A DNA stretch of 64,000 nucleotides from Tyzzerella sp. (GTDB taxonomy: Bacteria > Bacillota > Clostridia > Lachnospirales > Anaerotignaceae): positions 5,781-69,780 of the forward strand of contig DXZA01000031.1 of the NCBI GenBank assembly GCA_019415525.1, given 5' to 3'. The notes below the pieces were generated by a model that saw nothing but the letters and a program-made list of their open reading frames with translations, was not told the DNA's origin and ran no database searches. The translations under genes were made by a program, and so were the position numbers. This document shows, one piece after another, positions 33,272 to 41,940 of this stretch (position 1 is the stretch's first letter; every line of letters starts with the position of its first letter).

Positions 33272-33966
33272 TATTTATACACCTCCCTGAAAAGTTTATC
33301 AATAGACATTCCTTTTTCATCTCTTATAATATCAACATATTCATTTAAAACTATATTACCGTCTTTTATAAATACAGCTTTATCAAATATTCTTTCAACG
33401 TCATGTATAAGATGAGTGGAAAGTAAAATTGAACTTTTTTCGTTATAGTTTTTTATTATTGTGTCTAATATATAATCTCTTGAGGAAGGGTCTACACCAC
33501 CAAGTGGTTCATCAAGAAGATAAAGGCGAGCTTCTCTTGACATTACCATTATAAGTTGCAATTTTTCTTGCATACCTTTTGACATAGTACCTATTCTTTG
33601 TGTTTCTGGAAGAGAAAGTTCTTTTAACATGCTTTTTGCTTTATCTACATTAAAGTCATTATAAAAATCACTAAATATTGAAATTGCATCTTTTGCTGTT
33701 GTATTTTTGTGAAAATATGTTTTTTCTGGCAAATAAGATACTATTGACTTTGTATATACTCCAATATTTTGTCCACCTATTAATATTTCTCCAGAATATT
33801 CTTTTAAAAGGCCTGCTATTGTTTTTAAAAGTGTTGTTTTTCCGCTACCATTTGGACCAAAAAGCCCTACAATTTGACCTTCAGCAATATTAAGATTTAT
33901 ATTTTTAAGGACTTCTTTTTTATTATAGTTTTTTGAAAGATTTTTAATTTCTACTATATTTGCCAT
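33271..33966 (-). CDS. ABC transporter ATP-binding protein
   Basis: 231 residues. Walker A GPNGSGKTT (about 37-45), Q-loop-like SYLPEK, signature MSKGMQEKLQ near 130 (a variant of LSGGQ typical of BcrA/YtrB-type ATPases), Walker B RLYLLDEP and H-loop STHLIHD. The ATG at 33966 was chosen because AGGTGA lies eight bases upstream, inside the end of gntR; a GTG at 33978 overlaps that RBS. It powers the adjacent permease. Confidence 0.9.
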   Translation of the reverse strand: MANIVEIKNLSKNYNKKEVLKNINLNIAEGQIVGLFGPNGSGKTTLLKTIAGLLKEYSGEILIGGQNIGVYTKSIVSYLPEKTYFHKNTTAKDAISIFSDFYNDFNVDKAKSMLKELSLPETQRIGTMSKGMQEKLQLIMVMSREARLYLLDEPLGGVDPSSRDYILDTIIKNYNEKSSILLSTHLIHDVERIFDKAVFIKDGNIVLNEYVDIIRDEKGMSIDKLFREVYK

Positions 33967-33967
33967 A

Positions 33968-34330
33968 TTATTTTTCACCTCTATTCATTGTTTTTATTTT
34001 TTCAATAATTTCTTTTTGGTTATAACCAATCTTTTTCATATAATTTAAAAACTTTATAATTTCTTCTTCTGCAAGATTATTTTTTAATTCCATAATAATG
34101 CCCCCATCATTAGTTATATATCGTCCAGATGTTCTTTCTGCAAAAACAAGATTTTCACGTTCAAGTTCTGAAAAAGCTCTTTGAATTGTATTTGGATTTA
34201 CACCGAATTTTTGTGCAAGCTCTCTCACCGAAGGAAGTTTATCCCCTGTATTTAATACACCTGAAACTATCATTATTTTTATTTCGTTCATTATTTGTAT
34301 ATAAATAGGTAAGTTATCATCAAATTTCAT
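33968..34330 (-). CDS. GntR-family (YtrA subfamily) transcriptional regulator
   Basis: 120 residues. The winged helix (about 10-75) reads PIYIQIMNEIKIMIVSGVLN, then GDKLPSVRELAQKFGVNPNT and IQRAFSELERENLVFAERTSG. The short C-terminal helices (75-120) in place of a large effector domain define the YtrA subfamily, which represses a linked ABC exporter. GGAGGTGA precedes the ATG at 34330. It is first of three genes, and a perfect inverted repeat between its promoter and RBS points to autorepression. Confidence 0.92.
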   Translation of the reverse strand: MKFDDNLPIYIQIMNEIKIMIVSGVLNTGDKLPSVRELAQKFGVNPNTIQRAFSELERENLVFAERTSGRYITNDGGIIMELKNNLAEEEIIKFLNYMKKIGYNQKEIIEKIKTMNRGEK

Positions 34331-34349
34331 AAATATATCACCTCCTGAA

Positions 34350-34399
34350 TTGTATTAATATCTTAATACAATGATACAAATATAAATTATATATGTCAA
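34350..34399 (-). promoter_or_regulatory. Promoter and palindromic operator of the GntR-ABC operon
   Basis: On the minus strand TTGACA (34399-34394), 17-bp spacer and TATCAT (34376-34371) form the promoter. Directly downstream, TTGTATTAA (34350-34358) and TTAATACAA (34363-34371) form a perfect 9-bp inverted repeat with a 4-bp spacer, overlapping the -10 edge and transcription start, as expected for a YtrA-type repressor site. Confidence 0.75.
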
Positions 34400-34461
34400 T
34401 GAAATTAAGAATTTTGAAATAAATTTTTGCTGTATTTTTATAAAAACATTTTTTCAATTTA

Positions 34462-34489
34462 TTGACATACTTATAATGTCTAATATAAT
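34462..34489 (+). promoter_or_regulatory. Promoter of the MATE gene
   Basis: TTGACA (34462-34467), 16-bp spacer, TATAAT (34484-34489), then AAGGAG before the ATG at 34535. Confidence 0.7.
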
Positions 34490-34534
34490 GATAATTTGTA
34501 TTTGTAAAAATAATAAAAATAAGGAGAATAGACA

Positions 34535-35878
34535 ATGACTGATTATGAAAAAATAAATCAAAAAGGATATCTGCAAAAAATGATATGGCCAATATTTATT
34601 GAGCTTATACTTCAAATGCTTGTAGGTAATGTTGACCAGATAATGGTAGGAAAATATTCGGCTAATTCTGTTGGTGCTATTGCTAATGCAAACCAGATTA
34701 TGAATTTACTTATAATTATATTTAGTGTTATATGTACTGCCACAACAATAATAGTTTCATTATATTTGGGGGCAGGTAATAAGAAAAAGGTTGAACAAAC
34801 ATATACACTTTCTGTGTTTGTTAATTTTATATTCAGTCTTATAATAAGTATTATATTTTTTGTTTTTGGTAGAGAAATTCTTGAGTGGTTAAAAGTTCCT
34901 TCTGATATTATAGGAGAAACAGAAAGTTATATTAAAATTATAGGAAGCTGTATGTTTTTACAGTCTACATATCTTACTTTTGGAGCAATATTAAGAAGTA
35001 ACACTCTTATGAAACATAGTATGATAGTTTCTATAATTGTTAATCTTATAAATATTTTTGGGAACTTTATACTTATAAATGGATTTGGAAGTATACCTGC
35101 TCTTGGCGTTTCTGGTGCTGCTATTTCAAGTAATATAAGCCGTTTTATAGGTGTTATTGTAATATATATAATATTTAGAAAGAAAATAGGTGCAAAATTA
35201 AAACTTTCTCATATTCACCCATTTCCTTTTGATGAATTTAAAAAACTTATGGGTATAGGAATACCTTCAGGTGGAGAATCTCTTTCATATAATCTTTCTC
35301 AAATAGTAATACAAAGAATGATAAATATATTAGGTTCTGCTGTAATATCAACAAAAGCATATGCTAGTATATTTGCAAATTTTTCATATGTTTACGGTAT
35401 GGCTGTTTCACAGGCAGGTCAAATAATGGTTGGTTATCTTATTGGTGCTGATGATACTGAAAACACAGAAAAAAGAGTTTGGCAAACTTTAAGAATAGCT
35501 ATGGCTACTGCTTTTGTAATATCTGTAATTATATATTTTATAAGTGATTATTGCTTTGGATTTTTTACTGATAATGCTGAAGTTATAGAATTAGGTAAAA
35601 AGATTATGTTTATAGATATATTCCTTGAACTTGGTCGAGCTTGTAATATGATATTTGTAAGGGCATTAAGTGCTGCAGGAGATATAAAATTTCCTATTAC
35701 ATTGGGTATAATAAATGTATGGCTTGTTGCTGTTTTAGGAGGTTTTATATTATCTGAAGTATTTAATCTTGGGCTTATAGGTATATGGCTGGCTATGATG
35801 GCAGATGAATGTATAAGAGGTGTTATATTTATATTTAGATGGAAGAGTGGAGTATGGAAAAGTAAGAAAATAATATAA
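34535..35878 (+). CDS. MATE-family efflux transporter
   Basis: 447 residues, 12 hydrophobic segments in two homologous halves. WPIFIELILQMLVGNVDQIMVGKY at the N-terminus is the MATE first-helix signature, repeated in weaker form as GIPSGGESLSYNLSQIVIQRMI near residue 240. These pumps use Na+ or H+ gradients to export drugs or organic cations. It is divergent from the GntR-ABC operon, so both could belong to one detoxification locus, although the palindrome lies closer to gntR. Substrate not predictable. Confidence 0.9.
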   Translation: MTDYEKINQKGYLQKMIWPIFIELILQMLVGNVDQIMVGKYSANSVGAIANANQIMNLLIIIFSVICTATTIIVSLYLGAGNKKKVEQTYTLSVFVNFIFSLIISIIFFVFGREILEWLKVPSDIIGETESYIKIIGSCMFLQSTYLTFGAILRSNTLMKHSMIVSIIVNLINIFGNFILINGFGSIPALGVSGAAISSNISRFIGVIVIYIIFRKKIGAKLKLSHIHPFPFDEFKKLMGIGIPSGGESLSYNLSQIVIQRMINILGSAVISTKAYASIFANFSYVYGMAVSQAGQIMVGYLIGADDTENTEKRVWQTLRIAMATAFVISVIIYFISDYCFGFFTDNAEVIELGKKIMFIDIFLELGRACNMIFVRALSAAGDIKFPITLGIINVWLVAVLGGFILSEVFNLGLIGIWLAMMADECIRGVIFIFRWKSGVWKSKKII

Positions 35879-36011
35879 ATTGTAAATTTTAATTAATAAT
35901 ATTATACGTTTATCTTAAGGAATTACCATTTTGTTGACAAGTTTATAATATTAAAAGTATAATTATAATATTAAAATTTAATTAACATAACTTATGGAGG
36001 TGAAAAATAAA

Positions 36012-37220
36012 ATGACTAGCAATACGGTTATAGATATTACGTTGTTGGGTGAGTTCAGTCTTAATAATGCTAATAAAGACTTTAATAAATTTATAAATCA
36101 TAGTAAGAAAATGCGTATGTTTATTGAATACTTAATAATTAACAGAGAACGTCCTGTTCCATTTTCTGAACTTATAGAAAATTTATGGGGAACTGATAAA
36201 GCTGAAAAATCAGCGGGAGCATTAAAAACAATGCTTTGTCGTTTTAGAAATTCTATTGAAAAATATAATATATGGGAACTTGATAATATTATAGTAACAA
36301 AAAGAGGCTGTTATCAATTAAATCCGGAGCTTTTATATAATATTGATGCTGAAAATTTTGAGCTTACTTGTATTGAAGCGGAAAAATATTTTGATAATCC
36401 TGAAAAATGCCTTGATATATATAAACAAGCAGCTCATATATATAAAGGTGACCTTCTTCCTAAAACAGGTGACGAAAATTGGTTAGTGCCTAAAAAGAAT
36501 TACTATAAAAATATGTTTTTTACAGCTATGAGAAATGCTGTATATTTATTAAAACAAAATAATGATAACGAAGAAATACTTAAAGTATGTACAAAAGTTC
36601 TTAGTATTGATATTTATGATGAATATTTTAATTATGAATTAATTAATACTTATATAGAGCTTGGTAGATATGAAGAAGCTTTAAGACATTATAATTATAT
36701 AACAAAACTTTATTATTCAAAGCTTGGCGTACAAATTGATGAAGAAATAAGAAATCTTTATGGAAAAATTATGTCTATACAAAAACAGCAAGAAACAGAT
36801 ATAGACATAATTCAAAAAAATCTTAATGAAGAAAGCGACGGAAAAGGTGCATTTGTATGCGAGTATGGAATATTTAAAGAAATATATCATCTTGAAGCAA
36901 GATGTCTTGAGCGTTCTGGAGGCACTATGTTTATGGCACTTATAAGTGTTGAAAGTGAAGGATATAGGTCTATTAAATCGGAAAAACTTGATAAAATTGT
37001 TAATGATATAATAGATATATCTGCTAATGTTTTAAGAAAAGGCGATATTATTTCAAGATATAGTCCAAATCAAATAGTGCTTCTTCTTCCTATGGTAAAT
37101 GTAGAAGACGGTAATATCGTTATAGAAAGAATTAAGAAAACATATAAAAAAGAATATCCTAAGTCTAATATTGAAATGAACTATGACATAAGGGCAGTAG
37201 AACCTTATGTATATGAATAA
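36012..37220 (+). CDS. BTAD/OmpR-fold regulator with degenerate GGDEF-like C-terminus
   Basis: 402 residues. An OmpR-type winged helix (about 8-105; LLGEFSLNNANKDFNKF, then FIEYLIINRERPVPFSELIENLWG) is followed by a TPR-rich bacterial transcriptional activation domain (about 110-270; YEEALRHYNYITKLYYSKLG). Residues about 285-400 resemble GGDEF domains: RKGDIISRYSPNQIVLLLPM aligns with the R-Y-GGDEF strand, but GGDEF is replaced by S351-P-N-Q-I355. This is a SARP-like DNA-binding protein with a presumed dead signalling domain. ATG 36012 follows GGAGGTGA; the earlier in-frame ATG (35994) includes the RBS itself. A small gene follows 18 bases downstream. Confidence 0.8.
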   Translation: MTSNTVIDITLLGEFSLNNANKDFNKFINHSKKMRMFIEYLIINRERPVPFSELIENLWGTDKAEKSAGALKTMLCRFRNSIEKYNIWELDNIIVTKRGCYQLNPELLYNIDAENFELTCIEAEKYFDNPEKCLDIYKQAAHIYKGDLLPKTGDENWLVPKKNYYKNMFFTAMRNAVYLLKQNNDNEEILKVCTKVLSIDIYDEYFNYELINTYIELGRYEEALRHYNYITKLYYSKLGVQIDEEIRNLYGKIMSIQKQQETDIDIIQKNLNEESDGKGAFVCEYGIFKEIYHLEARCLERSGGTMFMALISVESEGYRSIKSEKLDKIVNDIIDISANVLRKGDIISRYSPNQIVLLLPMVNVEDGNIVIERIKKTYKKEYPKSNIEMNYDIRAVEPYVYE

Positions 37221-37238
37221 ATTGAAAGGTTGAAGTAT

Positions 37239-37694
37239 ATGCTTATATCAATGAGTACAGGAATGCCATATGATATATCTGTGTACACAGTTTGTGTTGA
37301 TAGTTATGATAACCAAAATATTAGAGGTAGTTTTGTAAATAATTACTATGGTGAGGAGTTTCTATATAATTCTACTGTTGAAATGCTATTTAAAATGGAA
37401 GAATTAATGAATAAAATAGGAAGTCCGAAAAAATATGAAAAGGACAGAAGCTTTATTTCAGATAAACAGGAAAGTAATATTAATAGTCATGTTGAACTAC
37501 CAATTAATAGGTTAGTACAATCAAATGGTTTTAATGAGTACAATAAAAAAGGTGAAATAGCCACATTTTATATAAAAATAAGATTTAGACAAAATTCATC
37601 ATGGCAAGGAAGTATAACTTGGCTTGAAGGTGGAAAGACAGAAGATTTTAGAAGTGTTTTTGAACTTTTAAAAATAATTAATAGTATATTTTAA
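37239..37694 (+). CDS. Conserved small protein linked to the BTAD regulator, function unknown
   Basis: 151 residues, soluble, no signal peptide or membrane segment. The C-terminal third, IKIRFRQNSSWQGSITWLEG followed by FRSVFELLKIINSIF, is the kind of block I have seen in short proteins of Lachnospiraceae, but I cannot name a family. It starts at ATG 37239 with AAAGG nine bases upstream, 18 bases after the BTAD gene, and a terminator follows. The pair is therefore one transcript, which suggests a partner or output of the regulator. No catalytic motif is visible. Confidence 0.7.
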   Translation: MLISMSTGMPYDISVYTVCVDSYDNQNIRGSFVNNYYGEEFLYNSTVEMLFKMEELMNKIGSPKKYEKDRSFISDKQESNINSHVELPINRLVQSNGFNEYNKKGEIATFYIKIRFRQNSSWQGSITWLEGGKTEDFRSVFELLKIINSIF

Positions 37695-37701
37695 AATTGA
37701 T

Positions 37702-37730
37702 AACGGCTTTTCATAAGCCGTTATTTTTTT
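37702..37730 (+). terminator. Terminator of the BTAD regulator operon
   Basis: AACGGCTT / AAGCCGTT hairpin followed by TATTTTTTT. It ends 11 bases before the next start codon. Confidence 0.8.
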
Positions 37731-37740
37731 GGGGGTAGTT

Positions 37741-38685
37741 ATGGATAATTTTATATTTAGTCTTAATGCAACAGTTCCTATATTTATAATAATATTTCTT
37801 GGATATTTTTTAAGATATAAGAAACTTGTTGATGAAAATTTTGTAAATGTTGGTAATAAGATAGTATATATTGTATTTTTACCTACATTATTATTTAAAG
37901 ATATTTCAGAAACTGATGTTAAAAGTAATTTTGATATTAAATTTATACTGTTTTGTATGGGAGCTACTGTTATAAGTATTGCTGTAATATGGATATTATC
38001 TGAAATATTTATGAAAGATAAAAAAGCAATAGGTAGCTTTGTTCAAGGTAGTTTTAGAGGAAGTGCGGCTGTATTAGGTATTGCATTTGTACAAAATATG
38101 TATGGTGCTTCAGGAATGGCACCTATGATGGTTTTGGGGGCTGTGCCATTATATAATATTTTTTCGGTAATTATACTTACTGTAAAATCTGAAAATAGTT
38201 TAAATAGTAAAAATCTTTTTAGAGATTCTTTTATAAATATACTTAAAAATCCTATAATATGGGGAATTGTTGTAGGTTTATTATTTTCACTTTTGGAAAT
38301 AAAATTGCCTATTATGGTTAATAAAGCAGTGGAAAATGTAGCTTCTTTGGCAACACCATTTGCTCTTATAGTACTTGGTGCAGGCTTTGAAGGTAAAAAG
38401 GCACTTTCAAAAATAAAACCTACACTTGTTGCAACAGCATTAAAGCTTTTTATAATACCTGCTGTTTTTATTCCTATTGCTGTTTATATGGGATTTAGAA
38501 ATCAAGAGATGATAGCAATACTTATTATGCTTGGAGCACCATCAACTGTAAGTTGTTATGTTATGGCAAAAAATCTAGGTAATGACCATGTTCTTGCCTC
38601 AAGTATAGTGGTTGCTTCAACATTTTTATCTTCTTTTAGTATTACAATGTGGATATTTATATTAAAAACTATGGGTTATCTTTAA
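37741..38685 (+). CDS. AEC-family (auxin efflux carrier-like) transporter
   Basis: 314 residues, about ten hydrophobic segments. LNATVPIFIIIFLGYFLRYK at the N-terminus and GAPSTVSCYVMAKNLGNDHVLAS near residue 275 are typical of bacterial AEC permeases (malonate, malate or other organic acid transporters). It starts at ATG 37741 immediately behind GGGGGT, only ten bases past the preceding terminator. No metabolic genes nearby reveal the substrate. Confidence 0.87.
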   Translation: MDNFIFSLNATVPIFIIIFLGYFLRYKKLVDENFVNVGNKIVYIVFLPTLLFKDISETDVKSNFDIKFILFCMGATVISIAVIWILSEIFMKDKKAIGSFVQGSFRGSAAVLGIAFVQNMYGASGMAPMMVLGAVPLYNIFSVIILTVKSENSLNSKNLFRDSFINILKNPIIWGIVVGLLFSLLEIKLPIMVNKAVENVASLATPFALIVLGAGFEGKKALSKIKPTLVATALKLFIIPAVFIPIAVYMGFRNQEMIAILIMLGAPSTVSCYVMAKNLGNDHVLASSIVVASTFLSSFSITMWIFILKTMGYL

Positions 38686-38715
38686 AAATAATTAAATAAT
38701 AGTGAATAGAAATAA

Positions 38716-38752
38716 GCCTTCCTGCAATATTATATATAAAAAGCAGGAGGGC
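38716..38752 (+). promoter_or_regulatory. Stem-loop covering the RBS of the deacetylase-like gene
   Basis: GCCTTCCTGC (38716-38725) pairs with GCAGGAGGGC (38743-38752) over 10 bp with one G-U pair and a 17-nt loop. The 3' arm is the Shine-Dalgarno of the gene starting at 38760. The element is followed by ATTTTT and may also act as a weak terminator for the AEC gene. Confidence 0.5.
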
Positions 38753-38759
38753 ATTTTTA

Positions 38760-39572
38760 ATGTTTTTAGTGTTTAATTTAAAAAAAGTTATGAAAAAAGC
38801 TGCTATTTATGGATTATTAGGTTTGATTATATACATGGGCTTTGACTACATAAAAAATATTAAAACAGTAAAAACTATGTCAGATAAAAAATATTATATT
38901 GCCATAGTTATAGATGATTTTGGATATTCGGGAGAAGGTACAGATGATATGATAAATTTGCCTATAAAGTTTACAGGTGCGGTTATGCCTTTTTCTAAAT
39001 CATCAAAAGAAGATGCCGAAAAACTTATAAATGCAGGTAAAGAAACAATTATACATATGCCTATGGAAAGTCTTACAGGACCTAAAAGTTGGGTTGGAGA
39101 TAAAGGTGTATTTTTAAATATGAGTGATGAAGATATAAAAACAGTAGTTAATGATGCTTTTAATATTGTAAGTGGAGCAAGTGGTATGAATAATCATATG
39201 GGTTCTGCAATTATGGAAGATAAAAGAGCTCTTTCGGCAGTTTTGGATTGTGTGAAAGATAAAGGAATTCTATTTCTTGATAGTGTAACAACAGCTAATT
39301 CTAAAGCTGATGAAATTTGTTCTGAAAAAGGTATACAGCTTTTAAAAAGAGATGTATTTCTTGATAGTACAGATGATATAAATAAAATAAAAGAAAATTT
39401 ACTTAAAGCTGAAAAGGTAGCTAATGAAAAAGGATATGCTATTGCAATAGGTCATGTTGGGCCAGATGGTGGAAATGTGACTGTTAATGCAATAAAACAA
39501 ATTTATAGTGAAATGGAAGGTAGAAATATAGAGTTTGTCACACTTACTGAGCTTTTAAAAATAATAAATTGA
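38760..39572 (+). CDS. Divergent polysaccharide deacetylase family protein
   Basis: 270 residues. One N-terminal membrane anchor (about 12-28), then a deacetylase fold beginning YYIAIVIDDFGYSGEGTDDM, with IIHMPMESLTGPKSW, GMNNHMGSAIMEDKRAL and AIAIGHVGPDG. These segments match the divergent polysaccharide deacetylase group (YibQ/DUF610), where the DD pair and His residues replace the NodB motif. It is probably extracytoplasmic and membrane-tethered; the substrate is unknown. ATG 38760 follows GGAGGG, which can be hidden in a stem-loop. Confidence 0.85.
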   Translation: MFLVFNLKKVMKKAAIYGLLGLIIYMGFDYIKNIKTVKTMSDKKYYIAIVIDDFGYSGEGTDDMINLPIKFTGAVMPFSKSSKEDAEKLINAGKETIIHMPMESLTGPKSWVGDKGVFLNMSDEDIKTVVNDAFNIVSGASGMNNHMGSAIMEDKRALSAVLDCVKDKGILFLDSVTTANSKADEICSEKGIQLLKRDVFLDSTDDINKIKENLLKAEKVANEKGYAIAIGHVGPDGGNVTVNAIKQIYSEMEGRNIEFVTLTELLKIIN

Positions 39573-39655
39573 ATTGAATATTATTCTTTATTTATGCATA
39601 AAAATAAAAATATAAACAATATATTGTATATGGAAAGAACACATGTGTTTTTAAG

Positions 39656-39806
39656 TTATCAACATTATACACAGGTTTATCCACAGAAAAACAATATATT
39701 GTGTGTATAATATTGTTGTCATACAATATTAAGTTTTGTTGAAAAAATAGGCATGTAAATATATTTATCAACAAATATGTATATAAATACTGAATTTTGT
39801 TGATAA
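39656..39806. other. Cluster of six DnaA-box-like sites
   Basis: Within 151 bases: TTATCAACA (39656-39664), TTATACACA (39665-39673, directly abutting), consensus TTATCCACA (39677-39685), TGTGTATAA (39702-39710, minus-strand box), TTATCAACA (39765-39773) and TGTTGATAA (39798-39806, minus-strand box). One is the perfect consensus and the others differ by one or two bases. The surroundings are AT-rich and non-coding, between two convergent genes. dnaA, dnaN and rpmH are not in this window, so this is more likely a DnaA-binding cluster outside oriC than the origin. Confidence 0.6.
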
Positions 39807-39821
39807 CTTATAAACATTTGA

Positions 39822-39860
39822 GGATAAAAAAATTAAAATGGGACGGCTACGCCGTCCCAT
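39822..39860 (-). terminator. Terminator of recU
   Basis: ATGGGACGGC / GCCGTCCCAT hairpin (39838-39847 / 39851-39860) with a three-base loop. On the minus strand it is followed by TTTTAATTTTTTT. It includes the recU stop codon. Confidence 0.8.
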
Positions 39861-40389
39861 TATTTTTCGATTTAAGATATTCATTTACAGCTTCAAGATA
39901 ATTAATAGTACCATTTTTTAAATTTAATATGTACTTTTGTTGAAATGCAGTATAAGGAATAGATTTTCTTCCTCCCGCCTGTGCCTGCTGCCAATATTTT
40001 TTTAAAACTTCAAATGGCAAAAAATATATTTCATTTATTTTAGAAAAATTAACTAAAAGAAAAGCAACTCCTTGCTGTTTTATAAAATCCTCCATAAATT
40101 CCATCTGATGTGAGTGTATATTTTGAAGAGGTAAATGTTTCTGTGCTGTTTCTTTTGCATCAAAACAAATAGGTATACCTTGTACTGCACCAATATAGTC
40201 TACTGTACTTTGCTTTTCAAAATATGCTAATGTTATTGTATGCTTTTTATTATCAACTTCTATAGGTGTTATGGGTGTAGGTATTTTCTGTATAAGTGCT
40301 ATGTTTTTTTGTCTATATATTTCATTTGAAAAATTTATAAGGTCTTCAAATCCACTTCCTCTAAGTCCTCTTGAATTCCAATATCCCAA
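39847..40389 (-). CDS. recU: Holliday junction resolvase RecU
   Basis: 180 residues. WNSRGLRGSGFEDLINFSNE, then IALIQKIPTPI, STVDYIGAVQGIPICFDAKE (catalytic D...DAKE core), LPLQNIHSHQMEFM and GGRKSIPY follow the RecU order. The enzyme cleaves Holliday junctions in recombination and segregation in Firmicutes. I chose TTG 40389 because AAAGGAGTGA lies five bases upstream; the ATG at 40410 would place the RBS inside the gene. No pbp1/ponA neighbour is present, unlike Bacillus. Confidence 0.88.
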   Translation of the reverse strand: MGYWNSRGLRGSGFEDLINFSNEIYRQKNIALIQKIPTPITPIEVDNKKHTITLAYFEKQSTVDYIGAVQGIPICFDAKETAQKHLPLQNIHSHQMEFMEDFIKQQGVAFLLVNFSKINEIYFLPFEVLKKYWQQAQAGGRKSIPYTAFQQKYILNLKNGTINYLEAVNEYLKSKNNGTA

Positions 40390-40550
40390 AATATTCACTC
40401 CTTTCAGCATTAAAGTATATCATAAAAAATACTTTTTTAAAGGTTTATACGTATTTTATTTCATATAGGTTTTATGAGTATTTTTTTCAGGACATAATAT
40501 ATAATATTTGGTATAATATCTCATAATTAAAATATAAGGGAGGTCTATGT

Positions 40551-41939
40551 ATGCTAAAAAAATCAGTTGTTGAAAATACAATATCAGCAGCACTTTCCAC
40601 AGGTGGAAATTTTGCGGAAATTTTTATGGAAGATACAAAAAGAAGTAGTATTTCAATGGTAAATGGAAAAGTTGAAAAAGCTTTTTCAGGTATAGATTAT
40701 GGTGTTGGAATACGAATTTTTAATGGTACAAATGCAATTTATGCTTTTACAAATGATACAAGTGAAAAAAGTCTTATTGAAACTGCTAAGAGTGCAGCGG
40801 CAGTAATTAAAGATGGCAATGGTGACGGAAAAGTTATGGATTTTACAAAGAAAATGTTTGATAATCGTCATCAAATAAAAATAATTCCTGAAACTATCCA
40901 TAAAAAAAGAAAAGCTGAAATACTTAGAAGTTCCTCAAATGCAGCTTTTAGTTATAGTGACTTGATATCTCAAACTCGTTCAAGTTATGCTGATGTTTGT
41001 AAAGATGTTTTTATAGCTAATTCCGAAGGACTTTGGGTGACTGATAGAAGAGTAAGAACTCGTTTTTCAATAGAAGCAGTAGCTTCATCAGAAAATGAAA
41101 AACAAAGTGGAAGATTTAGTCCTGGAGGTTCTGTTGGTTTTGAACTTTTTGATACAATAAATGTTGAAGAATTAGGAATAGAAGCAGCAAAAACTGCTGT
41201 TACAATGTTAAATGCAAAAAATTGTCCTTCTGGTAAAATGCCTGTTGTAATAGATAACGGTTTTGGTGGTGTCATATTCCATGAGGCTTGTGGTCATGGT
41301 CTTGAAGCAACTGCCGTTGCAAGAAATGCTTCTGTTTTTGCCGGAAAACTTGGTCAAAAAATAGCTTCTGATGTTGTTACTGCAATAGATGATGGTACAA
41401 TTCCAAATGGTTGGGGTTCTGGCAATATTGATGACGAAGGAAACTTCTGTCAAAGAAATGTACTTATAGAAAATGGTGTTTTGAAATCATATCTTATAGA
41501 TAAACTTAATGGTATTAAAATGGGTATGAGTTCAACAGGCTCTGGAAGACGTGAAAGTTATCGTTTTGCACCAACATCACGTATGACAAATACATTTATA
41601 GCAGCAGGAAAAAGTACTCCTGATGAAATAATTTCAAATACTGAATATGGTCTTTATGCAAAACAAATGGGTGGTGGCTCTGTTGACCCTGCCACAGGTT
41701 CTTTTAATTTTGCAGTACTTGAAGGATATATAATAAGAAACGGAAAAATTTGTGAACCTGTAAGAGGTGCAACACTTATAGGTAAAGGTTCTGAAGTGCT
41801 TACAAAAATAGATATGGTTGGAAATAATCTTTCTCGTGCACAAGGTATGTGTGGAAGTATAAGTGGCTCAATACCTACTGATGTAGGTCAGCCAATGATT
41901 AGAGTAAGTGAAATTACAGTAGGTGGAAGAGGTGAATAA
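40551..41939 (+). CDS. tldD: TldD-family metalloprotease
   Basis: 462 residues. GGVIFHEACGHGLEATAVAR near residue 241 contains the HExxxH zinc motif of TldD. The C-terminal half has GGGSVDPATGSFNFAV and MCGSISGSIPTDVGQPMIRV. TldD and PmbA (TldE) form a heterodimeric peptidase that, in other bacteria, processes peptides such as microcin B17 and degrades unfolded short peptides. The partner gene starts one base after the stop codon. GGGAGGT precedes ATG 40551. Confidence 0.93.
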   Translation: MLKKSVVENTISAALSTGGNFAEIFMEDTKRSSISMVNGKVEKAFSGIDYGVGIRIFNGTNAIYAFTNDTSEKSLIETAKSAAAVIKDGNGDGKVMDFTKKMFDNRHQIKIIPETIHKKRKAEILRSSSNAAFSYSDLISQTRSSYADVCKDVFIANSEGLWVTDRRVRTRFSIEAVASSENEKQSGRFSPGGSVGFELFDTINVEELGIEAAKTAVTMLNAKNCPSGKMPVVIDNGFGGVIFHEACGHGLEATAVARNASVFAGKLGQKIASDVVTAIDDGTIPNGWGSGNIDDEGNFCQRNVLIENGVLKSYLIDKLNGIKMGMSSTGSGRRESYRFAPTSRMTNTFIAAGKSTPDEIISNTEYGLYAKQMGGGSVDPATGSFNFAVLEGYIIRNGKICEPVRGATLIGKGSEVLTKIDMVGNNLSRAQGMCGSISGSIPTDVGQPMIRVSEITVGGRGE

Positions 41940-41940
41940 T

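Noticed and set aside
39600..39846. Chromosomal origin of replication
   Set aside because: The DnaA boxes are convincing, but dnaA, dnaN, rpmH and gyr genes are absent and the flanking genes are recU and a deacetylase, so oriC is not supported.
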